DNA of 64,000 bases, taken from Vulcanimicrobiota bacterium (GTDB lineage: Bacteria; Vulcanimicrobiota; Vulcanimicrobiia; Vulcanimicrobiales; Vulcanimicrobiaceae). Positions 26,822-35,450 of the stretch are shown piece after piece (within the stretch, counting starts at the first letter, position 1; each line of letters opens with the position of its first letter). The notes under the pieces were generated by a model. It had not been told where the DNA came from, ran no database searches, and was given only the letters and a program-made list of their open reading frames with translations. The DNA lies in the NCBI GenBank assembly GCA_003151115.1, contig PLWS01000005.1, positions 310,001 to 374,000 on the forward strand, given 5' to 3'. The translations under genes and the position numbers were made by a program.

Positions 26822-27127
26822 TTACCTGACGGTGAGCATGCCTTTCATGTTCGGGTGGTATGAGCACGTCAGCGCGTAGGTTCCGGCTTTTTTGAACGTG
26901 TAGCTCCACGATTTGTGCTCGTCGAGGTTGCCGGAATCAAACGCACCGCCCGCCGCCGTCACGGTGTGCGGGAAGGAGTCGTCGTTGACGAATTCCACCG
27001 TGTCGCCGACGCTCACCGTTGCCGACGCGGGCTTGAACGAAAAATCGCTCAAGTGGATCACGAGTGCGGGCTTCGGCGCGACTGCGGTTAGCAAGGCAAG
27101 CGCGAGAATTGCGGTTAGGGATTTCAT
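26822..27127 (-). CDS. Cupredoxin (plastocyanin-like) exported protein
   Basis: A 101-residue protein with a signal peptide. The type 1 copper ligands are visible: His in FPHTVTAAGG, and Cys, His and Met in the closing CSYHPNMKG loop. It is probably a periplasmic electron carrier of the plastocyanin/amicyanin class. The ATG at 27127 is chosen because it begins the signal peptide; an upstream ATG would add 11 non-hydrophobic residues. Confidence 0.88.
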   Translation of the reverse strand: MKSLTAILALALLTAVAPKPALVIHLSDFSFKPASATVSVGDTVEFVNDDSFPHTVTAAGGAFDSGNLDEHKSWSYTFKKAGTYALTCSYHPNMKGMLTVR

Positions 27128-27333
27128 ATCACCACGTAAACGAGGAGCCGAGATATCCACTTATTACGCGCTGGTTTGAGGCTTGATCCTTTCCGATCCA
27201 CGTTTCGCCATTCAGTCCGAGTTGAATGATTGCGGAAATGAGGGCGGTCAGAATAAACCGTCTGTTCATCAGAGCCTACCTCCGCCGGAAACCTTATGCC
27301 CCCTGGCCCCGGCGTCCTTTGGAAGCGAGCGCC

Positions 27334-27678
27334 CTACGGTAAAACTTTGCTCAAACTTTCGACGATCGAAATCCGCTGGTCTAGACTCGTGATGCGGAAG
27401 ATGCGGTGAATCACGCTGGCTTCAGGGACGATCACGACGAGCCGGTCTCCATGGCGCTGATGTGCCCGGACGACAACTTGCAGCGCGGTCGAATCCAAGA
27501 AGGTGCAGCTTCCCAGGTCGATCACCAAGAGGCGCTCCGCGCCCAAATCGGGTTCGGCGCCTTCAACGGCAGCTTCAAAATCTTTCGCGTTGGCGATGTC
27601 GAGCTCGCCAAAGACATGCAATGCGATGACCGCATCAAAATCTTCGCGTATAAAAGCCGCGCTCTGATATGAAATGAT
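27334..27678 (-). CDS. STAS domain protein (anti-sigma factor antagonist-like)
   Basis: About 114 residues forming a STAS domain: VIALHVFGELDIANAKDFEAAV, then LLVIDLGSCTFLDSTALQVVVRAHQ, where the Ser of DST is the usual phosphorylation site. Likely a cytoplasmic member of a partner-switching signalling pathway. The start is uncertain: no ATG, GTG or TTG stands at the beginning of the domain. ATC at 27676-27678 or ATT at 27673-27675 follow an AAAGG-like site. The frame stays open upstream inside the neighbouring gene. Confidence 0.7.
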   Translation of the reverse strand: MISYQSAAFIREDFDAVIALHVFGELDIANAKDFEAAVEGAEPDLGAERLLVIDLGSCTFLDSTALQVVVRAHQRHGDRLVVIVPEASVIHRIFRITSLDQRISIVESLSKVLP

Positions 27679-27683
27679 TGCGC

Positions 27684-28136
27684 CTACCTTTCGTCCTCTA
27701 GTATGGGTGCCGAGCGGGCAACATACAAGTTGTGATCCGAAACGGGACGCGGATTGAATGCACGCGCGGCGGCCATGAGCGGACCTTGGATATCGCTCAG
27801 CTGGCGTTCGCGCAGCAAAAGGAGCGGTACGGCGTCGTTCAAGTGCGGGTTCAAGGCTTGAAACCAGGCGCGCGCAATATTGCGATCGCCTTTCTCGCAA
27901 ATCAACCACGCGAGCTGCAAAGCAAAGCGCAAAACATGCGGCCGTTGCGGCTCCCGGTCGGTCATCCACTGCTTGACGGCGCGCGTTTCGCTGACTCCCC
28001 CGATGGCGGCGACCATCGTCGCACCCAGCGCATCGACCAATTCCCTCACGACTTCCCGAATGTCGCTGGATATGGCGTTCTCGTGGGCCCGAATTTCGAT
28101 GGGCCGGTCATCCTGAGGTTGAGGGGTTCCTTGCAC
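27684..28136 (-). CDS. Antitoxin Xre/MbcA/ParS-like (DUF2384-type) protein, tentative
   Basis: A 150-residue protein whose middle (VRELVDALGATMVAAIGGVSETRAVKQWMTDREPQRPHVLRFALQLA) has a helix-turn-helix-like 'GVSETRAVKQW' block followed by a long helix and the phrase ALNPHLNDAVPLLLLRE. This order recalls Xre/MbcA/ParS-type antitoxins, whose C-terminal DUF2384 binds the toxin. No toxin gene (RES domain) is next to it. It precedes the STAS gene and the two are probably co-transcribed. Confidence 0.5.
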   Translation of the reverse strand: MQGTPQPQDDRPIEIRAHENAISSDIREVVRELVDALGATMVAAIGGVSETRAVKQWMTDREPQRPHVLRFALQLAWLICEKGDRNIARAWFQALNPHLNDAVPLLLLRERQLSDIQGPLMAAARAFNPRPVSDHNLYVARSAPILEDER

Positions 28137-28326
28137 GCCGCCCTATATACCCACCTAAATCCCAACCAAAATACCAAACGAGCATTCGTACAGTTCCGGA
28201 CCCATCGACTGGGCGTTTCGCCGCTATGGCCTGACGAGCGGATTCGGCTTCACCCACACGATCAGATCCCAGGTCGAAGGCATATCGAAAACGGTGACGA
28301 TGGATGCTGCGCTCTTTGCGCGGTCT

Positions 28327-29307
28327 CTAAGGCGAGATCGTTCCGATCTTGTTGCCGTAGTTTTCAGCGAACCAAAGTTTGCCGTCCGAGCCGGCGGTGA
28401 TTCCGTCGAGACCGGCGCCGGCTGTCGGAAGCGCATACTCAGTAATCGCACCGTTCGTGGTGATCTTTGCGATCTTGTTGCCCTTGCTCTCGTTAAACCA
28501 GAGGTTGCCATCGGGCCCCGCCGTGATGCCGTAAGGACGTGCATTGCGCGTCGGAATTGGATACTCGGTGATCATGCCGCTTGGGTCAAACTTCGCGATC
28601 CTATCGCTGTCGTTTTCCGTGAACCAGAGATTGCCGTCGGGGCCCGCCGCGATGTCAATTGGCTCCGCGCCGCGGGTCGAGAGCAGATACTCCGTGATCG
28701 TGCCGCCCGTGGTGATCTTCCCGATCTTACTGTCGTTGGGACCGGGCCCGCTGCTTTCGTTAAACCAGAGGTTGCCGTCTCGTCCTGCGGCGATGTCGGT
28801 TGAATTCGCGCGGGCACTCGGAATTTTATATTCGGTGATCGCGCCGCGCGGGGTGATTTTCCCGATCTTGTTCGCGCGGTTCTCGGTAAACCAGAGGTTG
28901 CCGTCCGGGCCTGCGGCGATGCCATACGGCCAAGCTCCGCGCGTCGGAATCGCATACTCGGTGAACGAGCCACGCGTGCCGATCCGACCGATCTTGTTGG
29001 CCTGGGTTTCAGTAAACCAGAGGCTGCCATCCGGGCCGGCGGCGATATCCTCCGGACTGGCGCTGCCGGTCGGAATCGCATACTCAGTGATCTTGCCGCT
29101 CGTGGTGATCATGGCAATCTTGTTCCCGGCATCTTCGGTGAACCAGACGTTTCCATCCGAGCCTACGGCAAGGCCGCCGGACAGCGCGTGAGCCGTCGGG
29201 ATCGCATATTCGGTGATGATGCCGGTGCTGGAGCCGCCGGCAGCTCCGCGGGCAAAAACCGCTAGGCCTAGCGTTAGGGCCGACGTAACTGCAAAAACGC
29301 GGTTCAT
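28327..29307 (-). CDS. Vgb-like beta-propeller, secreted
   Basis: A 326-residue protein with a signal peptide and seven repeats of the form GPDGNLWFTE---NKIGKIT--GAITEYAIPT. There is no lipobox Cys, unlike the paralog at 9362-10402, so it is probably released. The repeats are more regular than in the other paralogs. Same family remarks as for 9362: the Vgb fold is clear, the lyase activity is not. Confidence 0.85.
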   Translation of the reverse strand: MNRVFAVTSALTLGLAVFARGAAGGSSTGIITEYAIPTAHALSGGLAVGSDGNVWFTEDAGNKIAMITTSGKITEYAIPTGSASPEDIAAGPDGSLWFTETQANKIGRIGTRGSFTEYAIPTRGAWPYGIAAGPDGNLWFTENRANKIGKITPRGAITEYKIPSARANSTDIAAGRDGNLWFNESSGPGPNDSKIGKITTGGTITEYLLSTRGAEPIDIAAGPDGNLWFTENDSDRIAKFDPSGMITEYPIPTRNARPYGITAGPDGNLWFNESKGNKIAKITTNGAITEYALPTAGAGLDGITAGSDGKLWFAENYGNKIGTISP

Positions 29308-29401
29308 CTACACCTGGTCCTCCAGTCGTAGCCTTCCCCGGAATCGGCCGATCTCACGGAGCTAACGTAAAGACTTCGTTTCGGGGAATAGGGAGCTTAC
29401 G

Positions 29402-29770
29402 ATGGTCGAAAGCGCGAAGCGCATAACCGCGGCTTTCTTGCTGGCCGGTGCTTTGGCGGGCTGCACAAATCAGCAAGCCGTGCAGACGCAGCAGCGGGTG
29501 ACGCGCGAAACCACGCAATCGTTCAATGCGGTGAACGGCGTGTTGAAGAAGGTAGACGCGAAAGACGCGGCGCTAAAGGTCCAGGTCACGGCGGCGATGG
29601 CCGAGCAGGCCGGGGCCAACGTTTTCCGTATCGGAACCGACGTGCGCGCGGGCGTGGTAACGTTAAGCGGAACGGTGCCGAACGATCAAGTCGAGCAAAC
29701 CGTCATCCGTGCGGCTGCCGGTGTGTCCGGCGTCAAGCGCGTTGATAATCATTTAACGATCAGTTCGTGA
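29402..29770 (+). CDS. BON domain lipoprotein
   Basis: A 122-residue lipoprotein (lipobox LAGCTNQ) with a single BON domain near residues 55-120: IGTDVRAGVVTLSGTVPNDQVEQTVIRAAAGVSGVKRVDNHL. BON domains bind membranes or ligands and are common in osmotic-stress proteins such as OsmY. The ATG has a good context after a short gap from the divergent propeller gene. Confidence 0.85.
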   Translation: MVESAKRITAAFLLAGALAGCTNQQAVQTQQRVTRETTQSFNAVNGVLKKVDAKDAALKVQVTAAMAEQAGANVFRIGTDVRAGVVTLSGTVPNDQVEQTVIRAAAGVSGVKRVDNHLTISS

Positions 29771-29783
29771 GAACGCCGGAAGT

Positions 29784-31016
29784 CTAGCGCGTCTCGGTAC
29801 GGATTGCCGGGATCGCGAGAACGAAGACGGCCGCCAGCAGATACCCGATCGCCGAAATCCCCATCGCGAGCCGCGCGCCCCAGTGATCGGCCGCATAGCC
29901 GAAGCCGACCGCTGCTAACGGTATCCCACACAGTACGAAAAGCCGGACGGCGCCGAAGACACGGCCGACATACTCCTCGCGTATCACGCGCAGGCGAAAG
30001 CCGATGATCTGCGAGATCTCAAACTGCACCACGGCGTTGCTGATCGCCCAAAAAATGCCGGCGACCCACAGGTTGCGCGTGAAGACGACGGGCAGAAAGA
30101 TGAGGGCGTCGATGAGATACGCGCTCGTCAGTGCGCGACCGAAGACCCATCGCCTCGCGAACTTCGTCGATAAGACCGAACCGCAGATCGCGCCGGCGGC
30201 CGAGATGCCGAAGAAGATGCCGACATCGCGATCGCTTGCGCCGAAATCGCGTTTGAGAAACGGCACCAGCACGGCATACGCTCCGAACCCGAGCATGTTG
30301 ATGGCGAGCCCCGAAAACGCAAGCGCGCGCATTGCGCGATCGCCGAAGAGCAGCGCAAAACCCGTACGAATGTCGGAGAGGATCTCGCGATGCGTCGGCA
30401 AGCCCGACGCGTCGTCCGGCCCCAGCGACGGAATGCGCCACAGCGAGATCATCGAGCCGAGATAGCCGGCTGCCGTGATAAGCAGCGCCGGCAAAGCCCC
30501 GAACAGCGCAAAGAGCGCGCCGCCGATAATCGGCGTCACGAGATTCGCGAAGTTTTCGGCGCCGCCGAGCGCAGCGGTGGCTTCGGTGCCGCGTTCTTTT
30601 CCCAGCAGAAACGGAATGCTCGACGTTTGACCGCCCAAGAAAAGCGCCGCCGCGATCGCGACCACTATCAAGCCGGCATAAATATCGGCCACCGTCAGCA
30701 CGTGCAGCGCATAAAGTGCGGCGAATAAAAGCATCATCGCGCAACGAACGGCGTTCGAGACGAGCATGACCGCGCGCCGGTTCCACCGATCGGCTAACGA
30801 TCCGGCAATGACGCTAAAGAGCGCAAACGGCGCCAACTCGCATAGGTACGCGACGCCCGTCGAAAGCGCTGAATGCGATAAGCGGAAGACCAGCAGCGGA
30901 ATCGCGAGCAAACGGAAACCGTCGCCGAGCAAACTCAAGGATTGCCCGATGTAATATTGACGAAACCGCTGAACTGAAAATATGCTGCGCCGAACTTGCG
31001 CGTCCGCGAATGCCAT
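29784..31016 (-). CDS. MFS transporter (enterobactin-exporter-like, MFS_3 type)
   Basis: A 410-residue, 12-helix protein. It begins FRQYYIGQSLSLLGDGFRLLAIPLLVF and contains SLADRWNRRAVMLVSN, typical of the MFS_3 family (EntS-like, macrolide efflux). The ATG at 31016 starts the first helix; the frame continues upstream without support. Export of a small molecule is likely, but the substrate cannot be told. Confidence 0.85.
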   Translation of the reverse strand: MAFADAQVRRSIFSVQRFRQYYIGQSLSLLGDGFRLLAIPLLVFRLSHSALSTGVAYLCELAPFALFSVIAGSLADRWNRRAVMLVSNAVRCAMMLLFAALYALHVLTVADIYAGLIVVAIAAALFLGGQTSSIPFLLGKERGTEATAALGGAENFANLVTPIIGGALFALFGALPALLITAAGYLGSMISLWRIPSLGPDDASGLPTHREILSDIRTGFALLFGDRAMRALAFSGLAINMLGFGAYAVLVPFLKRDFGASDRDVGIFFGISAAGAICGSVLSTKFARRWVFGRALTSAYLIDALIFLPVVFTRNLWVAGIFWAISNAVVQFEISQIIGFRLRVIREEYVGRVFGAVRLFVLCGIPLAAVGFGYAADHWGARLAMGISAIGYLLAAVFVLAIPAIRTETR

Positions 31017-31181
31017 GCGACGAGAACCTCCGTGCCGGTAGAGTAGGGATGGGGTCCAGGTCGCTAGCGCATAACGGCACGATTCTACCCGATCATTTGG
31101 CGCCGCGCAAATCGGAGCGCCGGGTGTGGCCCTAAAGCCAGAGGGGGAAACTGCCGAAAGACGACAATGGAGGATTTTACT

Positions 31182-31571
31182 ATGCCGTTTCGCCCGGCCG
31201 CGCTTGCGCTGCTTTTGCTCGCCGGCGGCTGTGCTCACCGGATTTGCTGCGACACCTACACCTACGGGCCGCCGGCATCTTATCCGATTAGTGTGAGCCC
31301 GTCGGGGACCGCGGCGAATCCCGTGAACAAGCCGATCTCGCAGTCGTTCACGATCACGGCCAGCGAACAGAACTACACGGGCAACTTCACGGCCGCGCGC
31401 GTGCAAGGCTCGTGCTGGATCGTGCAAAATCCTACCGCGGCCGCACCGGCGTCCTTTACACTGATGGCGACCGGCCAGTCATGCGCGAGCGGGCAAGGTT
31501 TTGAAATCGACGCCTTCCAGATTACCGATTCGTTCGGGCAAGCCGTCACCACGTACATCCGCTCCACCTAA
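31182..31571 (+). CDS. Small secreted Cys-rich lipoprotein
   Basis: A 129-residue lipoprotein with lipobox AGGC. A typical Shine-Dalgarno (TGGAGG) precedes the ATG at 31182. The mature part has a beta pattern (ISQSFTITASEQNYTGNF, GSCWIVQNPTAAAPASFTLMATGQSC) and two Cys that may pair. The arrangement 'QNYTG-F--A---GSC--V' resembles small beta-sandwich proteins often seen in this kind of genome. Function unknown. Confidence 0.6.
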   Translation: MPFRPAALALLLLAGGCAHRICCDTYTYGPPASYPISVSPSGTAANPVNKPISQSFTITASEQNYTGNFTAARVQGSCWIVQNPTAAAPASFTLMATGQSCASGQGFEIDAFQITDSFGQAVTTYIRST

Positions 31572-31630
31572 CTCGTCCCGGCCGTCGCGCCAAAAAGCAT
31601 TCCCAACGTTTTCCGGAGAATGCGGTCCGC

Positions 31631-33538
31631 ATGCAGCGAACCGCTATTTTTCTCTGCGCCGCACTGGTTTTTGCGGTGCAGGCACCGGCGCGCCCGGCCA
31701 CGCTTCAAGCGGCGCTGGCGACCAAGAGCAACCCGATGACCGTCGTTCTGGACGAGCGAACCGCTCCACGCGGCTTCGCGTACTCGCATATGACGATTCC
31801 TGTCAAGCCGGGGCCCTTTACGTTGACGTATCCGGAATGGATTCCGGGCGAGCACGGTCCGACCGGGCCGCTCAACGATCTCGCCCAGCTCAAGATCAGC
31901 GCGGGCGGTCAAGCGATCCCGTGGGAACGAGACCGCGTCGACATGTACGCCTTTCATATCAACGTTCCGAGCGGTGTGACGACGGTCAACGTCGATTTCA
32001 CGGTGCTGCTGAATCATCCGAACAATTTCGTCGACGGGCAGCTCGCAACGCGCAATATCATGGTCGGCAACTGGAACCGCTACATTCTGTACCAGCCCGA
32101 TATCGACAACCGTTATTATTACGTGCGCGCCAACCTTATTTTGCCGCCGGCGTGGGACTACGCAAGCGCGCTTCCGGTCGCATCGCGCAGCGGAAGCCGG
32201 ATCGACTTTAAAACCGTAACGCTGGAGACACTGGTCGATTCGCCGACCGATTCCGGACGGTACTATCGCCACATCGTCGGGTGGACCGGACAAGGCACGC
32301 ACACCTACATCGATCTCTTTGCCGATCATCCCGAAGATCTCAAAATGCCGGCGAGCGAACTGGCGGCTTACAAACGGATGACGCCCGAGGCGATGGCGCT
32401 TTACGGCGGGCGCCATTGGAACGTCTATCATTCCGAACTGACGCTGAGCGATCTGATTCCGCCGCAGGGAATCGAGCACCACCAGTCGAGCGACGATCGC
32501 AGCGACGACACGTTCTTGACCAATCATGCCGAGCAACTCGCGGGCGGCGATCTGCTGACGCACGAGTTTTCACATTCGTGGAACGGAAAATACCGGCGGC
32601 CGTTCGATTTGCAGCAGCCCAACTTCAATCGCCCGTTCCCCGAGCACACCGAGCTGCTTTGGGAGTACGAGGGCATGAACCAGTACATGGGCGACCTGCT
32701 CGCGTTCCGCAGCGGTATAAAAGGAAGGCCGGCGGATTATCCGGAGTACTTCGCCTCGATTTACTCGGCGATGGCCTACGAGCCGGGACGTAATACGACG
32801 CCGATCATCGACGTCACGACCGGCGCGCCCTATTATTACCTCGCAGACGGGCCGTACGGGTCGCTGCGGCGCGACGCCGGCGATTTCTATGTAGAAGGCG
32901 AGCTGATGTGGCTCGACGCCGACACGATTATCCGGCAACTCACGCATGGCAAGAAATCGATCGACGATTACGCTAAGGTGTATGCAGGCGGCACGTCGGG
33001 TCCTCGCGTGGTCACCTACACGCGCGCCGACTTGGAACGTTACCTTGGCGAAGTCGCTCCGTACGACTGGCACGGGTTTTTTGAAAAATACGTGTACTCC
33101 ATTTCGCCCAAGCCGCCGACCGATGAGATCGGGCGCGCGGGATACCGGCTGGTTTTCACCGCCAAGCCGAACATGTATGAGGCCAACAGAGAGACGTTGA
33201 GAAAAACGATCGGGTCTTGGTACGACGTCGGCCTGAACTTAAAGGAAGACGGCACCATCACCGACGTTCGCGAGGGTTCGGCCGCATGGAACGCGGGCTT
33301 GGGAGACGGTATGCAGATCGTGGCGATGAACGGCCGCGAATTCACGCCGGACGCCTGGGCTTCGGCGGTTGCTGCGACCTCGGCGAGTTTTTCGCCGATC
33401 GCGCTGCTCGTGAAGCAAAACGGTTACTTTCAAAACGTCACGCTGAACTATCGGGGCGGCGCCAAGCATCCGCATTTGGTCCGAATACCAGGGACCACGG
33501 ATATGTTCGCGCAGATCATGCGGCCGCACGCGAAATGA
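31631..33538 (+). CDS. M61 family metallopeptidase with PDZ domain (copy 1)
   Basis: A 635-residue exported protein. The zinc motif is HEFSHSWNGK (His311), followed by the M61-specific RRPFDLQQP and ELLWEYEGMNQYMGD. The C-terminal 100 residues form a PDZ-like domain (VREGSAAWNAGLGDGMQIVAMNG). The family includes glycyl aminopeptidase. The signal peptide ends around QAPARP. It overlaps the start of a close paralog by four bases. Confidence 0.9.
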   Translation: MQRTAIFLCAALVFAVQAPARPATLQAALATKSNPMTVVLDERTAPRGFAYSHMTIPVKPGPFTLTYPEWIPGEHGPTGPLNDLAQLKISAGGQAIPWERDRVDMYAFHINVPSGVTTVNVDFTVLLNHPNNFVDGQLATRNIMVGNWNRYILYQPDIDNRYYYVRANLILPPAWDYASALPVASRSGSRIDFKTVTLETLVDSPTDSGRYYRHIVGWTGQGTHTYIDLFADHPEDLKMPASELAAYKRMTPEAMALYGGRHWNVYHSELTLSDLIPPQGIEHHQSSDDRSDDTFLTNHAEQLAGGDLLTHEFSHSWNGKYRRPFDLQQPNFNRPFPEHTELLWEYEGMNQYMGDLLAFRSGIKGRPADYPEYFASIYSAMAYEPGRNTTPIIDVTTGAPYYYLADGPYGSLRRDAGDFYVEGELMWLDADTIIRQLTHGKKSIDDYAKVYAGGTSGPRVVTYTRADLERYLGEVAPYDWHGFFEKYVYSISPKPPTDEIGRAGYRLVFTAKPNMYEANRETLRKTIGSWYDVGLNLKEDGTITDVREGSAAWNAGLGDGMQIVAMNGREFTPDAWASAVAATSASFSPIALLVKQNGYFQNVTLNYRGGAKHPHLVRIPGTTDMFAQIMRPHAK

Positions 33539-35442
33539 GAAGAAATATGATCGCAACGCTGGTTTTTTCGCTCGCGCTAACCGTCACGGCGCCGGCCCAA
33601 CCGATGCCGCCGCCGCAATTCGACCGGCCGCTCGCGACGCAGAGCAACCCCATGACCATCACCCTCGACGCGCGCAAAGCACCGCTCGGACGCGCCTACG
33701 CGCACATGACGATCCCCGTAACTCCCGGACGGTTCACGATCGACTACCCGCAGTGGATTCCGGGCGAACACGGCCCGACCGGTCCGCTCAGCGACATTTC
33801 GGAACTGCGCGTGAGCGCCGGCGGCAAACAAATACGGTGGCAGCGCGATCAAGTCGATCTCTACGCGTTCCATCTCAACGTGCCGCCTGGCACGTCGGCC
33901 GTCAACGTCGATTTCACGGTGCTGCTCAACGGGGGCGGCGACACGATGGCGACGCGCAACATTCTCGTCGGCAACTGGAACCGCTACATTTTTTATCAGC
34001 GCAACATCGACAACACGCAATACTTCGCGCGGGCGGCGATCATTCTGCCGGCCGGATGGGATTTTGCGTCCGCACTGCCGGTGGCGTCGCGTTCGGGCGA
34101 TCGCGTCAATTTCGATACTGTTTCGCTGGAAACGCTGGTCGATTCGCCGACCGACATGGGCGCGTATGTGAAGCACATTACAACGTGGACCGGTGACGGT
34201 GCCACAACATACCTCGATCTGTTCGCTGATGCACCCGAAGACCTGAAGATCGACGGCAAAGTGATCGATGCGTACAAACGGCTGACGCCCGAAGCCATGG
34301 CGCTCTACGGCGGCCGGCATTGGAACGTCTATCACGCCGAGCTGACGCTCAGCAATGCGCTAGGATTTCAAGGCATCGAACATCATCAGTCGAGCGATGA
34401 CCGCGCCTCCGACGATTTCTTGACAAATCCGCGCGGGCAAATGCTCAGCGGCGACCTGGTACCGCACGAATTCTCGCATTCATGGAACGGGAAGTATCGC
34501 CGCCCGTTCGATCTGCAGCAGCCCGACTACAACGATCCTTATCCGGAACGGACCGAACTGCTTTGGCAATACGAAGGCATGAACCAATACATGGGCGACA
34601 TGCTCTCGTTCCGGGCGGGAATTCGCGATCCGAAAGACTATCCGGAATACTTGGCAGCGCTGTATTCCAACCTCGCGTACGAATCCGGCCGCAACAGCAC
34701 GCCATTGATCGACACGACGACGGGCGCGCCGTACTATTATTGCTGCGCGCGCGGCGTCTATCCGAGTTTGCGGCGCACGTCGGGCGATTTCTACCGCGAG
34801 GGCGAGTTGGTATGGCTCGATGCGGATACGATTATCCGCGAACAGTCCCACGGCACTAAGTCGCTCGACGACTACACGAAGATCTTTGCGGGCGGCGTTT
34901 CGGGTCCAAAAGTCGTGACGTACACGCGCGAAGACCTGGAGGGCTACCTCAACCAAGTCGTTCCTTACGACTGGCACGGATTTTTCGAGAAATACGTTTA
35001 TTCGATCGCGCCGGTGCCGCCAAGCGACGAGATCGAGCGGGCCGGCTACAAACTGGTTTTTAACGACACGCCGAACAAATTCGTGAGCGGACGCGGCGGA
35101 CGCGGAGTCGCCGCATGGTTTGACGCAGGGCTGCAGATTGGCGGAACGGGCGCGATCGGCGACGTACGCGAGAATTCTGCCGCATGGAAAGCCGGGCTCG
35201 CGCCGGGCATGGAAATCGCCGGCGTCAACGGCCGCGAATTCAGCGCCGATCTTTGGACGCAGGCGATCAAAGACGCGAAGGGCACAAACACGCCGATTCA
35301 TTTACTCATCAAGCAAGGCCACTGGTATCAAACGATCGATCTCGCGTACCACGACGGCTTAAAATATCCGCACCTCGAGCGCATTGACGGAACGCCGGAT
35401 ATGCTCTCGGAGATCATGCAACCTCACGCGCCCGGCCCATAG
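33535..35442 (+). CDS. M61 family metallopeptidase with PDZ domain (copy 2)
   Basis: A 635-residue paralog of the previous gene, the same length and layout, with the motif HEFSHSWNGKYRRPFDLQQP conserved. It begins at the ATG at 33535, which overlaps the TGA of copy 1 (ATGA). The signal peptide (MRRNMIATLVFSLALT) is convincing. Notable differences include a CCARGVYPSLRR loop with two adjacent Cys where copy 1 has none. The tandem pair looks like a duplication with coupled expression. Confidence 0.9.
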   Translation: MRRNMIATLVFSLALTVTAPAQPMPPPQFDRPLATQSNPMTITLDARKAPLGRAYAHMTIPVTPGRFTIDYPQWIPGEHGPTGPLSDISELRVSAGGKQIRWQRDQVDLYAFHLNVPPGTSAVNVDFTVLLNGGGDTMATRNILVGNWNRYIFYQRNIDNTQYFARAAIILPAGWDFASALPVASRSGDRVNFDTVSLETLVDSPTDMGAYVKHITTWTGDGATTYLDLFADAPEDLKIDGKVIDAYKRLTPEAMALYGGRHWNVYHAELTLSNALGFQGIEHHQSSDDRASDDFLTNPRGQMLSGDLVPHEFSHSWNGKYRRPFDLQQPDYNDPYPERTELLWQYEGMNQYMGDMLSFRAGIRDPKDYPEYLAALYSNLAYESGRNSTPLIDTTTGAPYYYCCARGVYPSLRRTSGDFYREGELVWLDADTIIREQSHGTKSLDDYTKIFAGGVSGPKVVTYTREDLEGYLNQVVPYDWHGFFEKYVYSIAPVPPSDEIERAGYKLVFNDTPNKFVSGRGGRGVAAWFDAGLQIGGTGAIGDVRENSAAWKAGLAPGMEIAGVNGREFSADLWTQAIKDAKGTNTPIHLLIKQGHWYQTIDLAYHDGLKYPHLERIDGTPDMLSEIMQPHAPGP

Positions 35443-35450
35443 GGGACGCC

